Source of the DNA: Aquabacterium sp. J223
GTDB lineage: Bacteria; Pseudomonadota; Gammaproteobacteria; Burkholderiales; Burkholderiaceae_C
DNA length: 64,000 bases
Assembly (NCBI RefSeq): GCF_024666615.1
Contig: NZ_CP088297.1
Span: 682,001 to 746,000 of the forward strand
Direction: 5' to 3'
Shown: piece after piece, positions 8,391 to 29,226 of the stretch
Position numbering within the stretch: position 1 is the stretch's first letter
Layout of the letters: each line of letters begins with the position of its first letter
Position numbers and translations under genes: made by a program
The notes under the pieces: generated by a model
What the model was told of the DNA's origin: nothing
What the model saw: only the letters and a program-made list of their open reading frames with translations
The model's database searches: none

Positions 8391-9152
8391 ATGACCGACC
8401 GGCAGGGCGGGCTGTTCGCCGCCGAGGCGCCGGCCACCGACAGTCCCGACAGCGCCCTGCGGCGACCGCTGGACGCGTTGTTCGACGAGGTGCCGGGCGG
8501 CTGGCGCGCGGTGACGGAACCCTTCCGTCGTTCGCCGGAGGGCCGTCGGTTGATCCAGTTCGTCGACGACCGTGTGGCGGACGGCGCCACCGTCTACCCG
8601 GCCGACGTGCTGCGGGCCCTGCGGCTGACGCCGCTGGAGGCGGTGCGGGTGGTCGTGCTCGGTCAGGACCCGTACCACGGGCCGGGGCAGGCCCAGGGCC
8701 TGGCCTTCCACGTGCCGCCCACATGCGCCGTGCCGCCGAGCCTGCGCAACATCGCGGCCGAGGTGCGCGCCTGCGGCGGCGAGGGCGCCGGACCGGCGCC
8801 GGACCTGGAATCGTGGGCGCGACAGGGGGTGCTGCTGCTCAACACGGTGTTGACGGTGGAGGACGGCCGTCCCAACAGCCACGCCAGACGCGGTTGGGAG
8901 GGGCTGACCGACGCGCTGATCCGCGCGGTGTCCGATCAGCCCCGGCCGGTGGTCTTCCTGCTGTGGGGCAACCCGGCGCGGGCGAAGGCGGCGCTGGTCG
9001 ACCGCCGGCGTCACGACGTGCTGGAGGCCAACCACCCGTCGCCGCTCGCGGCGCGTCGACCGCCGATCCCCTTCATCGGCTGCGGCCATTTCGCCGAAGC
9101 GAACCGGCGGCTGACGGTGCGACGCCCCGAGGAGCCGCCGGTCCGCTGGTAG
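8391..9152 (+). CDS. ung: Uracil-DNA glycosylase (family 1)
   Basis: 253 residues. It excises uracil from DNA in base-excision repair. The water-activating motif VVLGQDPYHGPGQAQGLAF carries the catalytic Asp, and ANHPSPLAARR holds the minor-groove leucine loop. FLLWGNPARAKAAL is the family FLLWG motif. It begins five bases after trpC and is probably cotranscribed with the trp operon. The N-terminal 40 or so residues are low in similarity to the short E. coli form. No clear terminator follows. Confidence 0.93.
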   Translation: MTDRQGGLFAAEAPATDSPDSALRRPLDALFDEVPGGWRAVTEPFRRSPEGRRLIQFVDDRVADGATVYPADVLRALRLTPLEAVRVVVLGQDPYHGPGQAQGLAFHVPPTCAVPPSLRNIAAEVRACGGEGAGPAPDLESWARQGVLLLNTVLTVEDGRPNSHARRGWEGLTDALIRAVSDQPRPVVFLLWGNPARAKAALVDRRRHDVLEANHPSPLAARRPPIPFIGCGHFAEANRRLTVRRPEEPPVRW

Positions 9153-9199
9153 CGCGCTGGGGTTCTCGTCGCCCCCGGCCGACTGGCGCAGCGCGCGTC

Positions 9200-9229
9200 T
9201 TGGCTTGTGTCGCGACAAGCTGCTAGAAT
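9200..9229 (+). promoter_or_regulatory. Promoter of the tyr-gly-thr tRNA / tuf operon
   Basis: TTGGCT (9200-9205), an 18-base spacer and TAGAAT (9224-9229) lie about 15 bases before the mature tRNA-Tyr. The spacer contains the palindrome TGTCGCGACA (9208-9217). Confidence 0.55.
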
Positions 9230-9243
9230 CTGCGGTTCGCCGC

Positions 9244-9329
9244 GGAGGGGTGCCCGAGTGGCTAAAGGGGGCAGACTGTAAATCTGTTGGCTTACGCCTA
9301 CGCTGGTTCGAATCCAGCCTCCTCCACCA
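9244..9329 (+). tRNA. tRNA-Tyr (GTA)
   Basis: An 86-base class II tRNA with a long variable arm and anticodon GTA. The acceptor arm GGAGGGG pairs with CTCCTCC (one G-T), the T arm is CTGG-TTCGAAT-CCAG, and CCA is encoded at 9327-9329. It is the first member of the tRNA-tuf operon, as in the E. coli tyrU-glyT-thrT-tufB order. Confidence 0.96.
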
Positions 9330-9482
9330 CGGCGAAACGATACAAAAAGTGAAGGACGGCGGGCGGTGCGAAGCGCCGATCGCCTGGCAGACGTAACAAG
9401 CGGACGAAGAAGGTTCGAGACGAGACGACCGGCGCGAGCGGATCCGTCGCGGCGCCCTGGCGGTGACGGGGCACAAGGCGTG

Positions 9483-9556
9483 GCGGGAGTAGTTCAATGG
9501 CAGAACCTCAGCCTTCCAAGCTGATGACGCGGGTTCGATTCCCGTCTCCCGCTCCA
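9483..9556 (+). tRNA. tRNA-Gly (TCC)
   Basis: A 74-base tRNA with anticodon TCC in the loop CTTCCAA. The acceptor arm GCGGGAG pairs with CTCCCGC; the discriminator is T and CCA is encoded at 9554-9556. It lies 153 bases after tRNA-Tyr, and the spacer shows no gene. Confidence 0.96.
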
Positions 9557-9648
9557 GCGACTGCCGGGTCGGAGCGGTTCGCGGTGTCGGTCGACATCGA
9601 CAGCGGTCTGGGCGTGCGGCGGGTGTCCGCGCCCAGACCTGTGTCGAT

Positions 9649-9723
<75 letters not shown>

Positions 9724-9798
9724 ACCCCTTCTTCGGTGGCCTCGTGCCGCCTTCTCTTCCGACGACGCATCATCTGATCGCCAGCAGGAGCGCTCAAC

Positions 9799-10989
<1,191 letters not shown>

Positions 10990-11013
10990 ACAGCGTTCTA
11001 GCAAGCAGGCCGC

Positions 11014-11089
11014 AGGGGCATAGCTCAATTGGCAGAGCGTCGGTCTCCAAAACCGAAGGTTGGGGGTTCGATTCCCTCTGCCCCTGCCA
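11014..11089 (+). tRNA. tRNA-Trp (CCA)
   Basis: A 76-base tRNA with anticodon CCA in the loop CTCCAAA between TCGGT and ACCGA. The acceptor arm AGGGGCA pairs with TGCCCCT, the discriminator is G, and CCA is encoded at 11087-11089. It lies between tuf and secE, as in many proteobacteria. The encoded CCA is also the base of a downstream 11-bp stem. Confidence 0.96.
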
Positions 11090-11113
11090 GACCCCTGACT
11101 GCCAGGGGTCTGG
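11087..11113 (+). terminator. Stem-loop overlapping the 3' CCA of tRNA-Trp
   Basis: CCAGACCCCTG (11087-11097) and CAGGGGTCTGG (11103-11113) form a perfect 11-bp stem with loop ACTGC. No T-run follows, so it is either a partial terminator or an RNase processing signal between tRNA-Trp and secE. The stem includes the tRNA CCA end. Confidence 0.5.
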
Positions 11114-11211
11114 CGGCCGAACAAGCAGCCCGCGGGTGGTGAAACAGCCCGGCGGGCTTTGCTGCTGATGGCGTCGGCGTTCACTGCAAGGCAGGCGCCA
11201 TCGGGAACCGA

Positions 11212-11607
11212 ATGAAATCGATGTCCACCAACCCTCAAGTCGAGACCGTCTCCAGCGGTGCGGACAAGGCCAAGCTGGCCGCGGCCGCCGCGTTGATGGT
11301 CGGCGGCGTGGTCGCCTTCTACCTGCTGGGCCAGAAGGACCTGTGGCTGCGCGTCGTCGCGCTGCTGGCGTTGCTGGCCGCCGCCGTGGCGGTGTTCTTC
11401 ACCTCCGAGTCGGGCCGGCAGCTGATCGCCTTCGGCCAGGACTCGGTGCGCGAGACCAAGAAGGTCGTCTGGCCCGCCCGCAAGGAGGCGATGCAGATGA
11501 CGCTGTACGTCTTCGGCTTCGTGGTGCTGATGGCGCTGTTCCTGTGGCTCACCGACAAGACCCTGGAGTGGCTGCTCTACAGCCTGATCCTGGACATGAG
11601 GCCGTGA
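11212..11607 (+). CDS. secE: Preprotein translocase subunit SecE
   Basis: 131 residues (128 if the second ATG at 11221 is used). SecE is the essential clamp of the SecYEG inner-membrane channel. Three hydrophobic segments are seen: AAAALMVGGVVAFYLLG, VVALLALLAAAVAVFFTS, and the conserved C-terminal one within YVFGFVVLMALFLWLTDK. The amphipathic stretch FGQDSVRETKKVVWPARKEA is the SecE signature. Three helices, as in E. coli, rather than one. It is followed by nusG after 33 bases. Confidence 0.95.
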   Translation: MKSMSTNPQVETVSSGADKAKLAAAAALMVGGVVAFYLLGQKDLWLRVVALLALLAAAVAVFFTSESGRQLIAFGQDSVRETKKVVWPARKEAMQMTLYVFGFVVLMALFLWLTDKTLEWLLYSLILDMRP

Positions 11608-11640
11608 GGCGCTGAAAGCGACCCTGCGAGACACCAAGTG

Positions 11641-12225
11641 ATGAGCGAACAACAAGCCCCCGACACCGGCGCGAGCAGCGCGGCCTCCGCCTCGCCAATG
11701 CGCTGGTATGTCGTGCACGCCTACTCCGGCATGGAGAAGGCGGTCGAGCGCAACCTGCGCGAGCGCATCGAGCGGGCCGGCATGCAGGCCAAGTTCGGCC
11801 GCATCCTGGTGCCGACCGAAGAAGTGGTCGAGCTGAAGAACGGCAAGAAGGCCGTCACCGAGCGCCGCTTCTTCCCCGGCTACGTGCTGGTCGAGATGCT
11901 GATGGACGACGAGTCCTGGCACCTGGTCAAGCACACCAGCAAGGTCACCGGCTTCGTCGGCGGCGCCAAGAACCGGCCGGCACCGATCTCGGAAGCCGAG
12001 GTGATGAAGATCGTCAACCAGATGCAGGAAGGCATCGAGAAGCCGCGGCCCAAGGTCGAGTGGACGGTGGGCGAGCTGGTGCGGGTCAAGGAAGGCCCGT
12101 TCACCGACTTCAACGGCGCCATCGAGGACGTGAACTACGAGAAGTCCAAGGTGCGGGTGTCGGTGACCATCTTCGGTCGCGCCACGCCGGTCGAGCTCGA
12201 CTTCGCGCAGGTCGAGAAGGTCTGA
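11641..12225 (+). CDS. nusG: Transcription termination/antitermination factor NusG
   Basis: 194 residues. It binds RNA polymerase, suppresses pausing and couples to Rho or S10. The N-terminal NGN domain starts with [32 protein letters not shown] follows, then a linker and a C-terminal KOW domain with [16 protein letters not shown] and [19 protein letters not shown] at 11641 is preferred to the adjacent in-frame GTG at 11638. The first 20 residues are a Ser/Ala-rich extension. Confidence 0.96.
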   Translation: MSEQQAPDTGASSAASASPMRWYVVHAYSGMEKAVERNLRERIERAGMQAKFGRILVPTEEVVELKNGKKAVTERRFFPGYVLVEMLMDDESWHLVKHTSKVTGFVGGAKNRPAPISEAEVMKIVNQMQEGIEKPRPKVEWTVGELVRVKEGPFTDFNGAIEDVNYEKSKVRVSVTIFGRATPVELDFAQVEKV

Positions 12226-12345
12226 GTCTTTTCAGCGCGCTGTGCGGGGTGGCCCGGCACGGCGCGTGTCGTTCGGTCAGGGCCATGTTGACGAGGAGCC
12301 GAAGCGCCGCAGGGCGCACAGGCGTTTGAACTCGAGGAGCCAGTC

Positions 12346-12777
12346 ATGGCAAAGAAGATCGTCGGCTTCATCAAGCTGCAAGTCCCGGCCGGCAAGGCCA
12401 ACCCGTCCCCGCCGATCGGCCCCGCGCTGGGTCAGCGCGGCCTGAACATCATGGAGTTCTGCAAGGCGTTCAACGCGCAGACCACCACGATGGAGCCGGG
12501 CCTGGTGCTGCCGGTGGTGATCACCGCCTTCGCGGACAAGTCCTTCACCTTCGTCATCAAGTCGCCGCCGGCCGGCGTGCTGATCAAGAAGGCGATCAAG
12601 CTGGACAAGGGCTCGGCCCGTCCGCACCTGGACAAGGTCGGCAAGCTGACCCGCGCCCAGCTGGAGGACATCGCGAAGGTCAAGATGAAGGACCTCAACG
12701 CCGCCGACCTCGACGGCGCCGTCAAGATCATCGCCGGCACCGCCCGTTCGATGGGCGTGACCGTGGAAGGAGTCTGA
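12346..12777 (+). CDS. rplK: 50S ribosomal protein L11
   Basis: 143 residues. It binds the GTPase-associated region of 23S rRNA and is needed for stringent-factor activation. The N-terminal [20 protein letters not shown] (thiostrepton-site prolines) and the C-terminal RNA-binding [16 protein letters not shown] are typical. A 120-base leader separates it from nusG; it could hold an L1 control site, but I could not identify one. rplA follows after 2 bases. Confidence 0.97.
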   Translation: MAKKIVGFIKLQVPAGKANPSPPIGPALGQRGLNIMEFCKAFNAQTTTMEPGLVLPVVITAFADKSFTFVIKSPPAGVLIKKAIKLDKGSARPHLDKVGKLTRAQLEDIAKVKMKDLNAADLDGAVKIIAGTARSMGVTVEGV

Positions 12778-12779
12778 CC

Positions 12780-13487
12780 ATGGCCCGACTGACCAAGAAG
12801 CAGAAGGCCCAGCAGGGCCGCATCGAGAGCACCAAGCTCTACCCGATCGCCGACGCGCTGACGCTCGTCAAGGAGTTCGCGACCGCGAAGTTTGACGAGT
12901 CCATCGACGTCTCCGTCCAGCTCGGCATCGACGCCAAGAAGTCCGACCAGGTGGTGCGCGGTGCCGTCGTGATGCCCAACGGCACCGGCAAGACCAAGCG
13001 CGTGGCGGTGTTCGCCCAGGGCGCGAAGGCCGAGGAGGCCCGGGCCGCCGGTGCCGACATCGTCGGCATGGAGGACCTGGCCGAGCAGGTCAAGGCCGGC
13101 AACCTGAACTTCGACGTGGTGATCGCCTCGCCGGACACCATGCGCGTCGTCGGCACGCTGGGCCAGATCCTGGGCCCGCGCGGCCTGATGCCGAACCCGA
13201 AGGTCGGCACCGTGACGCCCGACGTGGCCACCGCGGTGAAGAACGCCAAGGCCGGCCAGGTGCAGTTCCGCGTCGACAAGGCCGGCATCATCCACGCCAC
13301 CATCGGCCGGCGCTCGTTCGAGTCCGACAAGCTGGTGGGCAACCTGGCCGCGCTGCTGGACGCGCTGAACAAGGCCAAGCCCGCGTCGAGCAAGGGCGTG
13401 TACCTGCGCAAGGTGGCGGTGTCGTCGACCATGGGCGTGGGCGTCCGCGTCGACGCGTCGACCATCGCCCAGCAGGCGCAGGCCTGA
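12780..13487 (+). CDS. rplA: 50S ribosomal protein L1
   Basis: 235 residues. It forms the L1 stalk that helps release E-site tRNA, and in E. coli represses its own rplK-rplA mRNA. It starts two bases after rplK. Motifs include [35 protein letters not shown], and the N-terminal [20 protein letters not shown]. Length is slightly above the usual 231 or so. Confidence 0.97.
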   Translation: MARLTKKQKAQQGRIESTKLYPIADALTLVKEFATAKFDESIDVSVQLGIDAKKSDQVVRGAVVMPNGTGKTKRVAVFAQGAKAEEARAAGADIVGMEDLAEQVKAGNLNFDVVIASPDTMRVVGTLGQILGPRGLMPNPKVGTVTPDVATAVKNAKAGQVQFRVDKAGIIHATIGRRSFESDKLVGNLAALLDALNKAKPASSKGVYLRKVAVSSTMGVGVRVDASTIAQQAQA

Positions 13488-13498
13488 TGGTTTGAAGC

Positions 13499-13521
13499 CC
13501 TGCCGGCCCCAGGCCGGCAGG
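13499..13521 (+). promoter_or_regulatory. Stem-loop at the start of the rplJ leader
   Basis: CCTGCCGGCC (13499-13508), loop CCA and GGCCGGCAGG (13512-13521) form a perfect 10-bp hairpin 12 bases after rplA. No T-run follows. It opens the 274-base rplA-rplJ spacer, in which I see no gene and no convincing promoter; in other bacteria this leader carries the L10(L12)4 binding site. Attenuation or mRNA processing are possible roles. Confidence 0.45.
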
Positions 13522-13761
13522 CAACGGATTGGTGGGCTGCGGGGGTCGCTTGACCGCCGCAGGCCGTCCAAGACCGCTGGCGGGGCCCGCGAGGTCCCTT
13601 AAATCGACGGCGCCGCAAGTCGCCCGACAGCCAGCGCAGATGGCGCACCCGCTGTGAAGGATGTGCCCCGGCTCACCGGGGCGGTTCCGAGCAGAAGGTC
13701 GCTGAAACCCGGTGTGCGGAAGGTCCTCGGACCGGACGCACGTTTCGTGAGGAGTGGACCT

Positions 13762-14293
13762 TTGAGTCTCAATCGCAACGAGAAAGCAGCCGTGGTGACG
13801 GATGTGGCGGCCCAGGCGGCCCGCTCGCAGACGCTCGCCCTGGCCGAGTACCGTGGCCTCACCGTCGAGAACCTGAACAAGCTGCGCGTCGATGCGCGGT
13901 CCAAGGGTGTGTACCTTCACGTGCTGAAGAACACCCTGGCCCGTCGCGCCGTCGCCGGCACCCCGTTCGAGGTTGCGTCGGAGGCCATGGTCGGCCCGCT
14001 GATCTACGGCTTTTCGGAGGACGCGGTGGCCGCGGCCAAAGTCCTGGCGGACTTTGCCAAGACCAACGACAAGCTGGTGCTCAAGGCCGGCGCCTATGCC
14101 GGCAAGCCGCTGGACGCCGAAGGCGTCAAGGCCCTGGCCTCGATCCCCAGCAAGGAAGTGCTGCTGGCCCAGATCGCCGGCCTGCTGAAGTCGCCCGTGC
14201 AGCGCATGGCCGGCGTGCTGGCCGCCCTGGCCGAGAAGCGTGGTGCGGGGGGCGGAGGAAGCCCCGGCCGCCGCCGAAGCGCCCGCCGCCTGA
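13762..14293 (+). CDS. rplJ: 50S ribosomal protein L10 (frameshifted near the C-terminus)
   Basis: L10 anchors the L7/L12 stalk to 23S rRNA. The TTG start at 13762 ([11 protein letters not shown] after GAGGAG) matches family N-termini; the frame is open upstream but without similarity. [38 protein letters not shown] and [11 protein letters not shown] are typical. After ALAEKRGA the frame breaks: the run 14247-14252 has six Gs where five would give [12 protein letters not shown] and a stop at 14291-14293 (176 residues). As written, the frame instead runs to 14319 with a non-homologous tail and nearly reaches rplL. A sequence error is likely. Confidence 0.93.
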
Positions 14294-14335
14294 GTCCCGC
14301 GTTCAACACCTTTCCCTGATTTCGAGGAACCCCAA

Positions 14336-14716
14336 ATGGCATTCGACAAAGACGCTTTCCTGACCGCCCTGGACGGCATGTCCGTGATGGAACTCAATGA
14401 CCTGGTGAAGGCCATCGAGGAGAAGTTCGGCGTGTCCGCCGCCTCCATGGCCGCCCCGGCCGCCGGTGGTGCCGGCGGCGCCGCCGCCCCGGCCGCCGAA
14501 GAGAAGACCGAGTTCACCGTGCAACTGCTGGACGCCGGCGCCCAGAAGGTGTCCGTCATCAAGGCGGTGCGCGAGATCACCGGCCTGGGCCTGAAGGAAG
14601 CCAAGGACCTGGTCGACGGTGCGCCGAAGCCGGTCAAGGAAGGCATTGCCAAGGCCGACGCCGAAGCCGCGCTGAAGAAGCTGGTGGAAGCCGGCGCGAA
14701 GGCCGAGCTGAAGTAA
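14336..14716 (+). CDS. rplL: 50S ribosomal protein L7/L12
   Basis: 126 residues. The flexible stalk protein that recruits translational GTPases. N-terminal dimerisation domain ([20 protein letters not shown]), an Ala/Gly hinge ([18 protein letters not shown]) and the C-terminal factor-binding domain ([27 protein letters not shown]). It is followed by a 248-base spacer before rpoB that contains three successive stem-loops. Confidence 0.97.
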   Translation: MAFDKDAFLTALDGMSVMELNDLVKAIEEKFGVSAASMAAPAAGGAGGAAAPAAEEKTEFTVQLLDAGAQKVSVIKAVREITGLGLKEAKDLVDGAPKPVKEGIAKADAEAALKKLVEAGAKAELK

Positions 14717-14729
14717 AGGCTCTGCTCAG

Positions 14730-14817
14730 GTGCTCCCGGGGGCCAACCCCGGGGAGCACTTGCAAGCGGCGCATGCGTCGCCACTTGCAAGTGTTCTCTG
14801 ATCCGACTGCAGAGAAC
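14730..14817 (+). promoter_or_regulatory. Triple stem-loop in the rplL-rpoB spacer
   Basis: Hairpin 1: GTGCTCCC ... GGGAGCAC (14730-14759). Hairpin 2: the repeated CACTTGCAAG units at 14757-14793 enclose GCATGC. Hairpin 3: GTTCTCTG (14793-14800), loop ATCCGACTG, CAGAGAAC (14810-14817). In E. coli this spacer holds an attenuator and an RNase III site that lower rpoBC expression relative to rplJL; the same role is inferred here. Confidence 0.55.
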
Positions 14818-14964
14818 GGGTTTGGTCGGGCCCCGGTGCAATGCCGGGGTTGTCCGCCAGCGGTGGGTAGTGGCCCGCCACCAAGCATCGAGCGCAACGT
14901 TCGAGAAGCCAGTCGCCGACGCGGTGCAGCTCACGGCCAGAGCTGCGCCCGAGACGGAGTCCTC

Positions 14965-19089
<4,125 letters not shown>

Positions 19090-19101
19090 AGGAGAAAAGG
19101 C

Positions 19102-23319
<4,218 letters not shown>

Positions 23320-23345
23320 GCCGCATCCGCCGTCTGGCGACCGAC

Positions 23346-23373
23346 AAGGGGTGGCTGCGGCCACCCCTTTTTT
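23346..23373 (+). terminator. Rho-independent terminator of rpoBC
   Basis: AAGGGGTGGC, loop TGCG, GCCACCCCTT and a run of six Ts. It also ends just before the stop of the convergent PIN-domain gene, so it may work for both. Confidence 0.9.
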
Positions 23374-23375
23374 CG

Positions 23376-23825
23376 TCAGGCGACGGGTGGCTCGTGGGCC
23401 AGCCACTCGTCGGGCGTCACCACCGCCACGCCCAGCGGCCGCAACCGGCGGCGCAGCGCCAGCAGCGCCTTGTCCCGGCTGATCAGCCAGCGCACCCGGT
23501 GGACGACGGCGAAGTCGACGAACTTCTGGTCGTCGGCGTCTCGGCAGCGGGGGCGGGCCAGGTCGGGCGCCGGCTGGGGGCGCAGGTCGGCGTGCCGGCG
23601 CCAGGCGTCGCGCCAGCCACGGCCGGCGTCCTCCCACGGCGGCGGCAGGCCGCGCCGCAGCACCTCGGCCATCTCGTCTTCCATCGCCGGGCTCGCCGCC
23701 CAGTGCAGGCGGCCGGCCGTCACCGCCTCGCCGAGCCGGCGGCCCTGGGCGTCGCCGAAGACCAGCCAGTCGAGCAGCACGTTGGTGTCCAGCACGGCGG
23801 CGGGCTTCGGCAGGGGAGCGGTCAT
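23376..23825 (-). CDS. PIN-domain protein (putative solitary toxin/ribonuclease)
   Basis: 149 residues from MTAPLPKPAAVLDTNVLLDWLVF. The N-terminal VLDTNVLLDW and the later RDADDQKFVDFA carry the acidic residues of PIN nuclease active sites; WLISRDKALLAL is also typical. It resembles the TIGR00305-type putative toxin PIN family. No antitoxin gene lies next to it: upstream is the str promoter region and downstream is the rpoC terminator. Role (RNase, orphan toxin or housekeeping) is unknown. The in-frame extension upstream to 23873 has no family support. Confidence 0.75.
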   Translation of the reverse strand: MTAPLPKPAAVLDTNVLLDWLVFGDAQGRRLGEAVTAGRLHWAASPAMEDEMAEVLRRGLPPPWEDAGRGWRDAWRRHADLRPQPAPDLARPRCRDADDQKFVDFAVVHRVRWLISRDKALLALRRRLRPLGVAVVTPDEWLAHEPPVA

Positions 23826-23874
23826 GGCGGAGCGTCGGTGCGTGCGTCCTCCCGGTCCGCCGGTTGTGGACAAC

Positions 23875-23903
23875 TTGCGGGGACTTGCGCGGCTTCCTAT
23901 AAT
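23875..23903 (+). promoter_or_regulatory. Promoter of the str operon (rpsL-rpsG-fusA-tuf)
   Basis: TTGCGG (23875-23880), a 17-base spacer and a consensus TATAAT (23898-23903) lie 177 bases before rpsL. This is the best -10 box in the window. The leader between it and rpsL shows no gene. Confidence 0.75.
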
Positions 23904-24080
23904 GGCGGGCTTTTCGGCATTCTGCTGCGCTCTTTGGCTGGCGGCTCACCGGACCCCTCGCGCAGCGCGTTCCCCATGCGCCGCGGGCTGCGTTCCGGCT
24001 TCGGGCCCGACTGAAGCTTCCCGAGCGCCTCGGCGACGTGCCCGAAAACCGAGTGACTTCAAACGGGAACAAGTCCACAC

Positions 24081-24458
24081 ATGCCAACCATCAATCAACT
24101 CGTGCGCCAAGGTCGCGAGACCGAGACCACGAAGTCGAAATCGCCGGCGCTGCAGGGCAACCCCCAGCGCCGCGGCGTCTGCACGCGGGTCTACACCACC
24201 ACCCCGAAGAAGCCGAACTCCGCGCTGCGAAAGGTCGCCAAGGTGCGCCTGACCAACCAGCAGGAGGTCATCTCCTACATCGGCGGTGAGGGCCACAACC
24301 TGCAGGAGCACTCGGTGGTGCTCGTGCGCGGCGGCCGGGTCAAGGACCTGCCGGGCGTGCGCTACCACATCGTGCGCGGTTCGCTGGACCTGCAGGGGGT
24401 CAAGGACCGCAAGCAGGCGCGCTCCAAGTACGGCGCCAAGCGTCCGAAGAAGGCGTAA
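24081..24458 (+). CDS. rpsL: 30S ribosomal protein S12
   Basis: 125 residues. A decoding-centre protein and target of streptomycin resistance. The [18 protein letters not shown] loop holds the wild-type Lys, and [17 protein letters not shown] has the second hotspot Lys, so no resistance substitution is visible. First gene of the str operon, with the strong promoter upstream. Confidence 0.98.
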   Translation: MPTINQLVRQGRETETTKSKSPALQGNPQRRGVCTRVYTTTPKKPNSALRKVAKVRLTNQQEVISYIGGEGHNLQEHSVVLVRGGRVKDLPGVRYHIVRGSLDLQGVKDRKQARSKYGAKRPKKA

Positions 24459-24590
24459 AGCCCAGGGGCCGGCCGCATCGGCCGGCGAAGTCCGGCCCGC
24501 CCCGGCGGGTCGAGTAAGTGAGGGGCCGTCATGGCCTTTCGCGGTCCGGTCACAACGGCCGGGCCAACTGAAGCAAGAGAAGGAAATCCA

Positions 24591-25061
24591 ATGCCACGTC
24601 GTCGCGAAGTACCGAAGCGCGAGATCCTGCCCGACCCGAAGTTCGGCAACGTCGAACTGTCGAAGTTCATGAACGTCGTCATGGAGTCGGGCAAGAAGGC
24701 CGTCGCCGAGCGGATCATCTATGGCGCCCTCGAGCAGGTCGAGCGCAAGGCCAACCGCGATCCGCTGGAGGTCTTCCTCACCGCGTTGAACAACGTCAAG
24801 CCGATGGTCGAGGTCAAGTCCCGCCGGGTCGGCGGCGCGAACTACCAAGTTCCCGTGGAAGTTCGCCCGGTCCGCCGCGTGGCGCTGGCCATGCGCTGGC
24901 TCAAGGACTCGGCCCGCAAGCGCGGCGAGAAGTCGATGGCGCAGCGCCTGGCCAACGAGCTGCTCGAGGCGTCGGAAGGCCGCGGCGGCGCGATGAAGAA
25001 GCGCGACGAGGTGCACCGCATGGCCGAGGCCAACAAGGCCTTCTCGCACTTCCGCTTCTGA
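24591..25061 (+). CDS. rpsG: 30S ribosomal protein S7
   Basis: 156 residues, the short S7 form. It nucleates assembly of the 30S head and in E. coli represses the str operon. The start [19 protein letters not shown] is the family start; the open frame back to 24531 is the intergenic part. [19 protein letters not shown] and [19 protein letters not shown] are typical. Confidence 0.97.
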   Translation: MPRRREVPKREILPDPKFGNVELSKFMNVVMESGKKAVAERIIYGALEQVERKANRDPLEVFLTALNNVKPMVEVKSRRVGGANYQVPVEVRPVRRVALAMRWLKDSARKRGEKSMAQRLANELLEASEGRGGAMKKRDEVHRMAEANKAFSHFRF

Positions 25062-25204
25062 TGGTGCTGACGTCCGGGGCCCGGTGCCGCGGACGCCAGC
25101 CGACAAGGCCCGAGGCGCGCACAACGCGCAAGGGTCGACACCCTTGAAGGCCGCTCTCAGGGTTCACACCAACCCGGCAGCGGCCCCTGCATTTGGAGTC
25201 CACC

Positions 25205-27307
<2,103 letters not shown>

Positions 27308-27317
27308 GCGGTGATGC

Positions 27318-27343
27318 GGGGCCGCCCGCCAGGCGGCCCCTTT
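27318..27343 (+). terminator. Terminator-like hairpin between fusA and tuf
   Basis: GGGGCCGCC, loop CGCCA, GGCGGCCCC and TTT. The T-run is short, so it may attenuate rather than stop transcription. Further on, CGCGGTCAC (27358-27366) and GTGACCGCG (27400-27408) can pair in the same 151-base spacer. Confidence 0.55.
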
Positions 27344-27458
27344 CCATTCCCTGTCTTCGCGGTCACTCCGGCCTGATGCCAGTGACGTCCCGGACACCGG
27401 TGACCGCGCGAGACGTTAAACCCGAGCACTGGCAACGCTCTTTCCCTGGAGATCAGCA

Positions 27459-28649
<1,191 letters not shown>

Positions 28650-28659
28650 GGCGGACACC

Positions 28660-28971
28660 ATGCAAAAGCAAAAGATCCGCATCCGCCTCAAGGCGTTCGA
28701 CTACAAGCTGATCGACCAGTCGGCGCTGGAGATCGTCGACACGGCCAAGCGCACCGGAGCCATCGTCCGCGGCCCGGTGCCGCTGCCGACGCGCATGCAG
28801 CGCTACGACATCCTGCGTTCGCCGCACGTCAACAAGACCTCGCGCGACCAGTTCGAGATCCGCACCCACCAGCGCCTGATGGACATCGTCGACCCGACCG
28901 ACAAGACCGTCGACGCGCTGATGAAGCTGGACCTGCCGGCCGGCGTGGACGTGGAGATCAAGCTGCAGTAA
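28660..28971 (+). CDS. rpsJ: 30S ribosomal protein S10 (NusE)
   Basis: 103 residues. A 30S head protein that also acts with NusB and NusG in antitermination. It starts [19 protein letters not shown] ten bases after tuf, so the str and S10 groups are continuous here. [20 protein letters not shown] is conserved. A new promoter lies in the 255-base spacer after it. Confidence 0.97.
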   Translation: MQKQKIRIRLKAFDYKLIDQSALEIVDTAKRTGAIVRGPVPLPTRMQRYDILRSPHVNKTSRDQFEIRTHQRLMDIVDPTDKTVDALMKLDLPAGVDVEIKLQ

Positions 28972-28990
28972 GGCCGTCGAGGGTGGCGCC

Positions 28991-29020
28991 TTGCCGGGGT
29001 GACCCGCGAGGCGCTACAAT
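28991..29020 (+). promoter_or_regulatory. Promoter before rplC
   Basis: TTGCCG (28991-28996), an 18-base spacer and TACAAT (29015-29020). It would give rplC-rpsQ a start independent of the str operon, with a leader of about 200 bases. Confidence 0.6.
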
Positions 29021-29226
29021 CTGCGGCTTTTCCGCCAACGCGGCCTGCAGGGGTGACCCGGCGGGCCGCGGTGGCTTGAAGAGAAGCTGAAAAAGAAGGT
29101 TGGGCCTCTTCGCGAGACTTTCGGGTCAAAGCGTTCGGGCACCCGCCTCACCATCAGCCCGGCCAATCGCTGCCGGGGATGTGAAACAAAGGCGCTGCCC
29201 CGTCCCAGGGTGCGCTGGAGAAAAAC

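Noticed and set aside
11638-11640. GTG as the nusG start
   Set aside because: An ATG follows directly in frame and is the more usual start; the difference is one residue.
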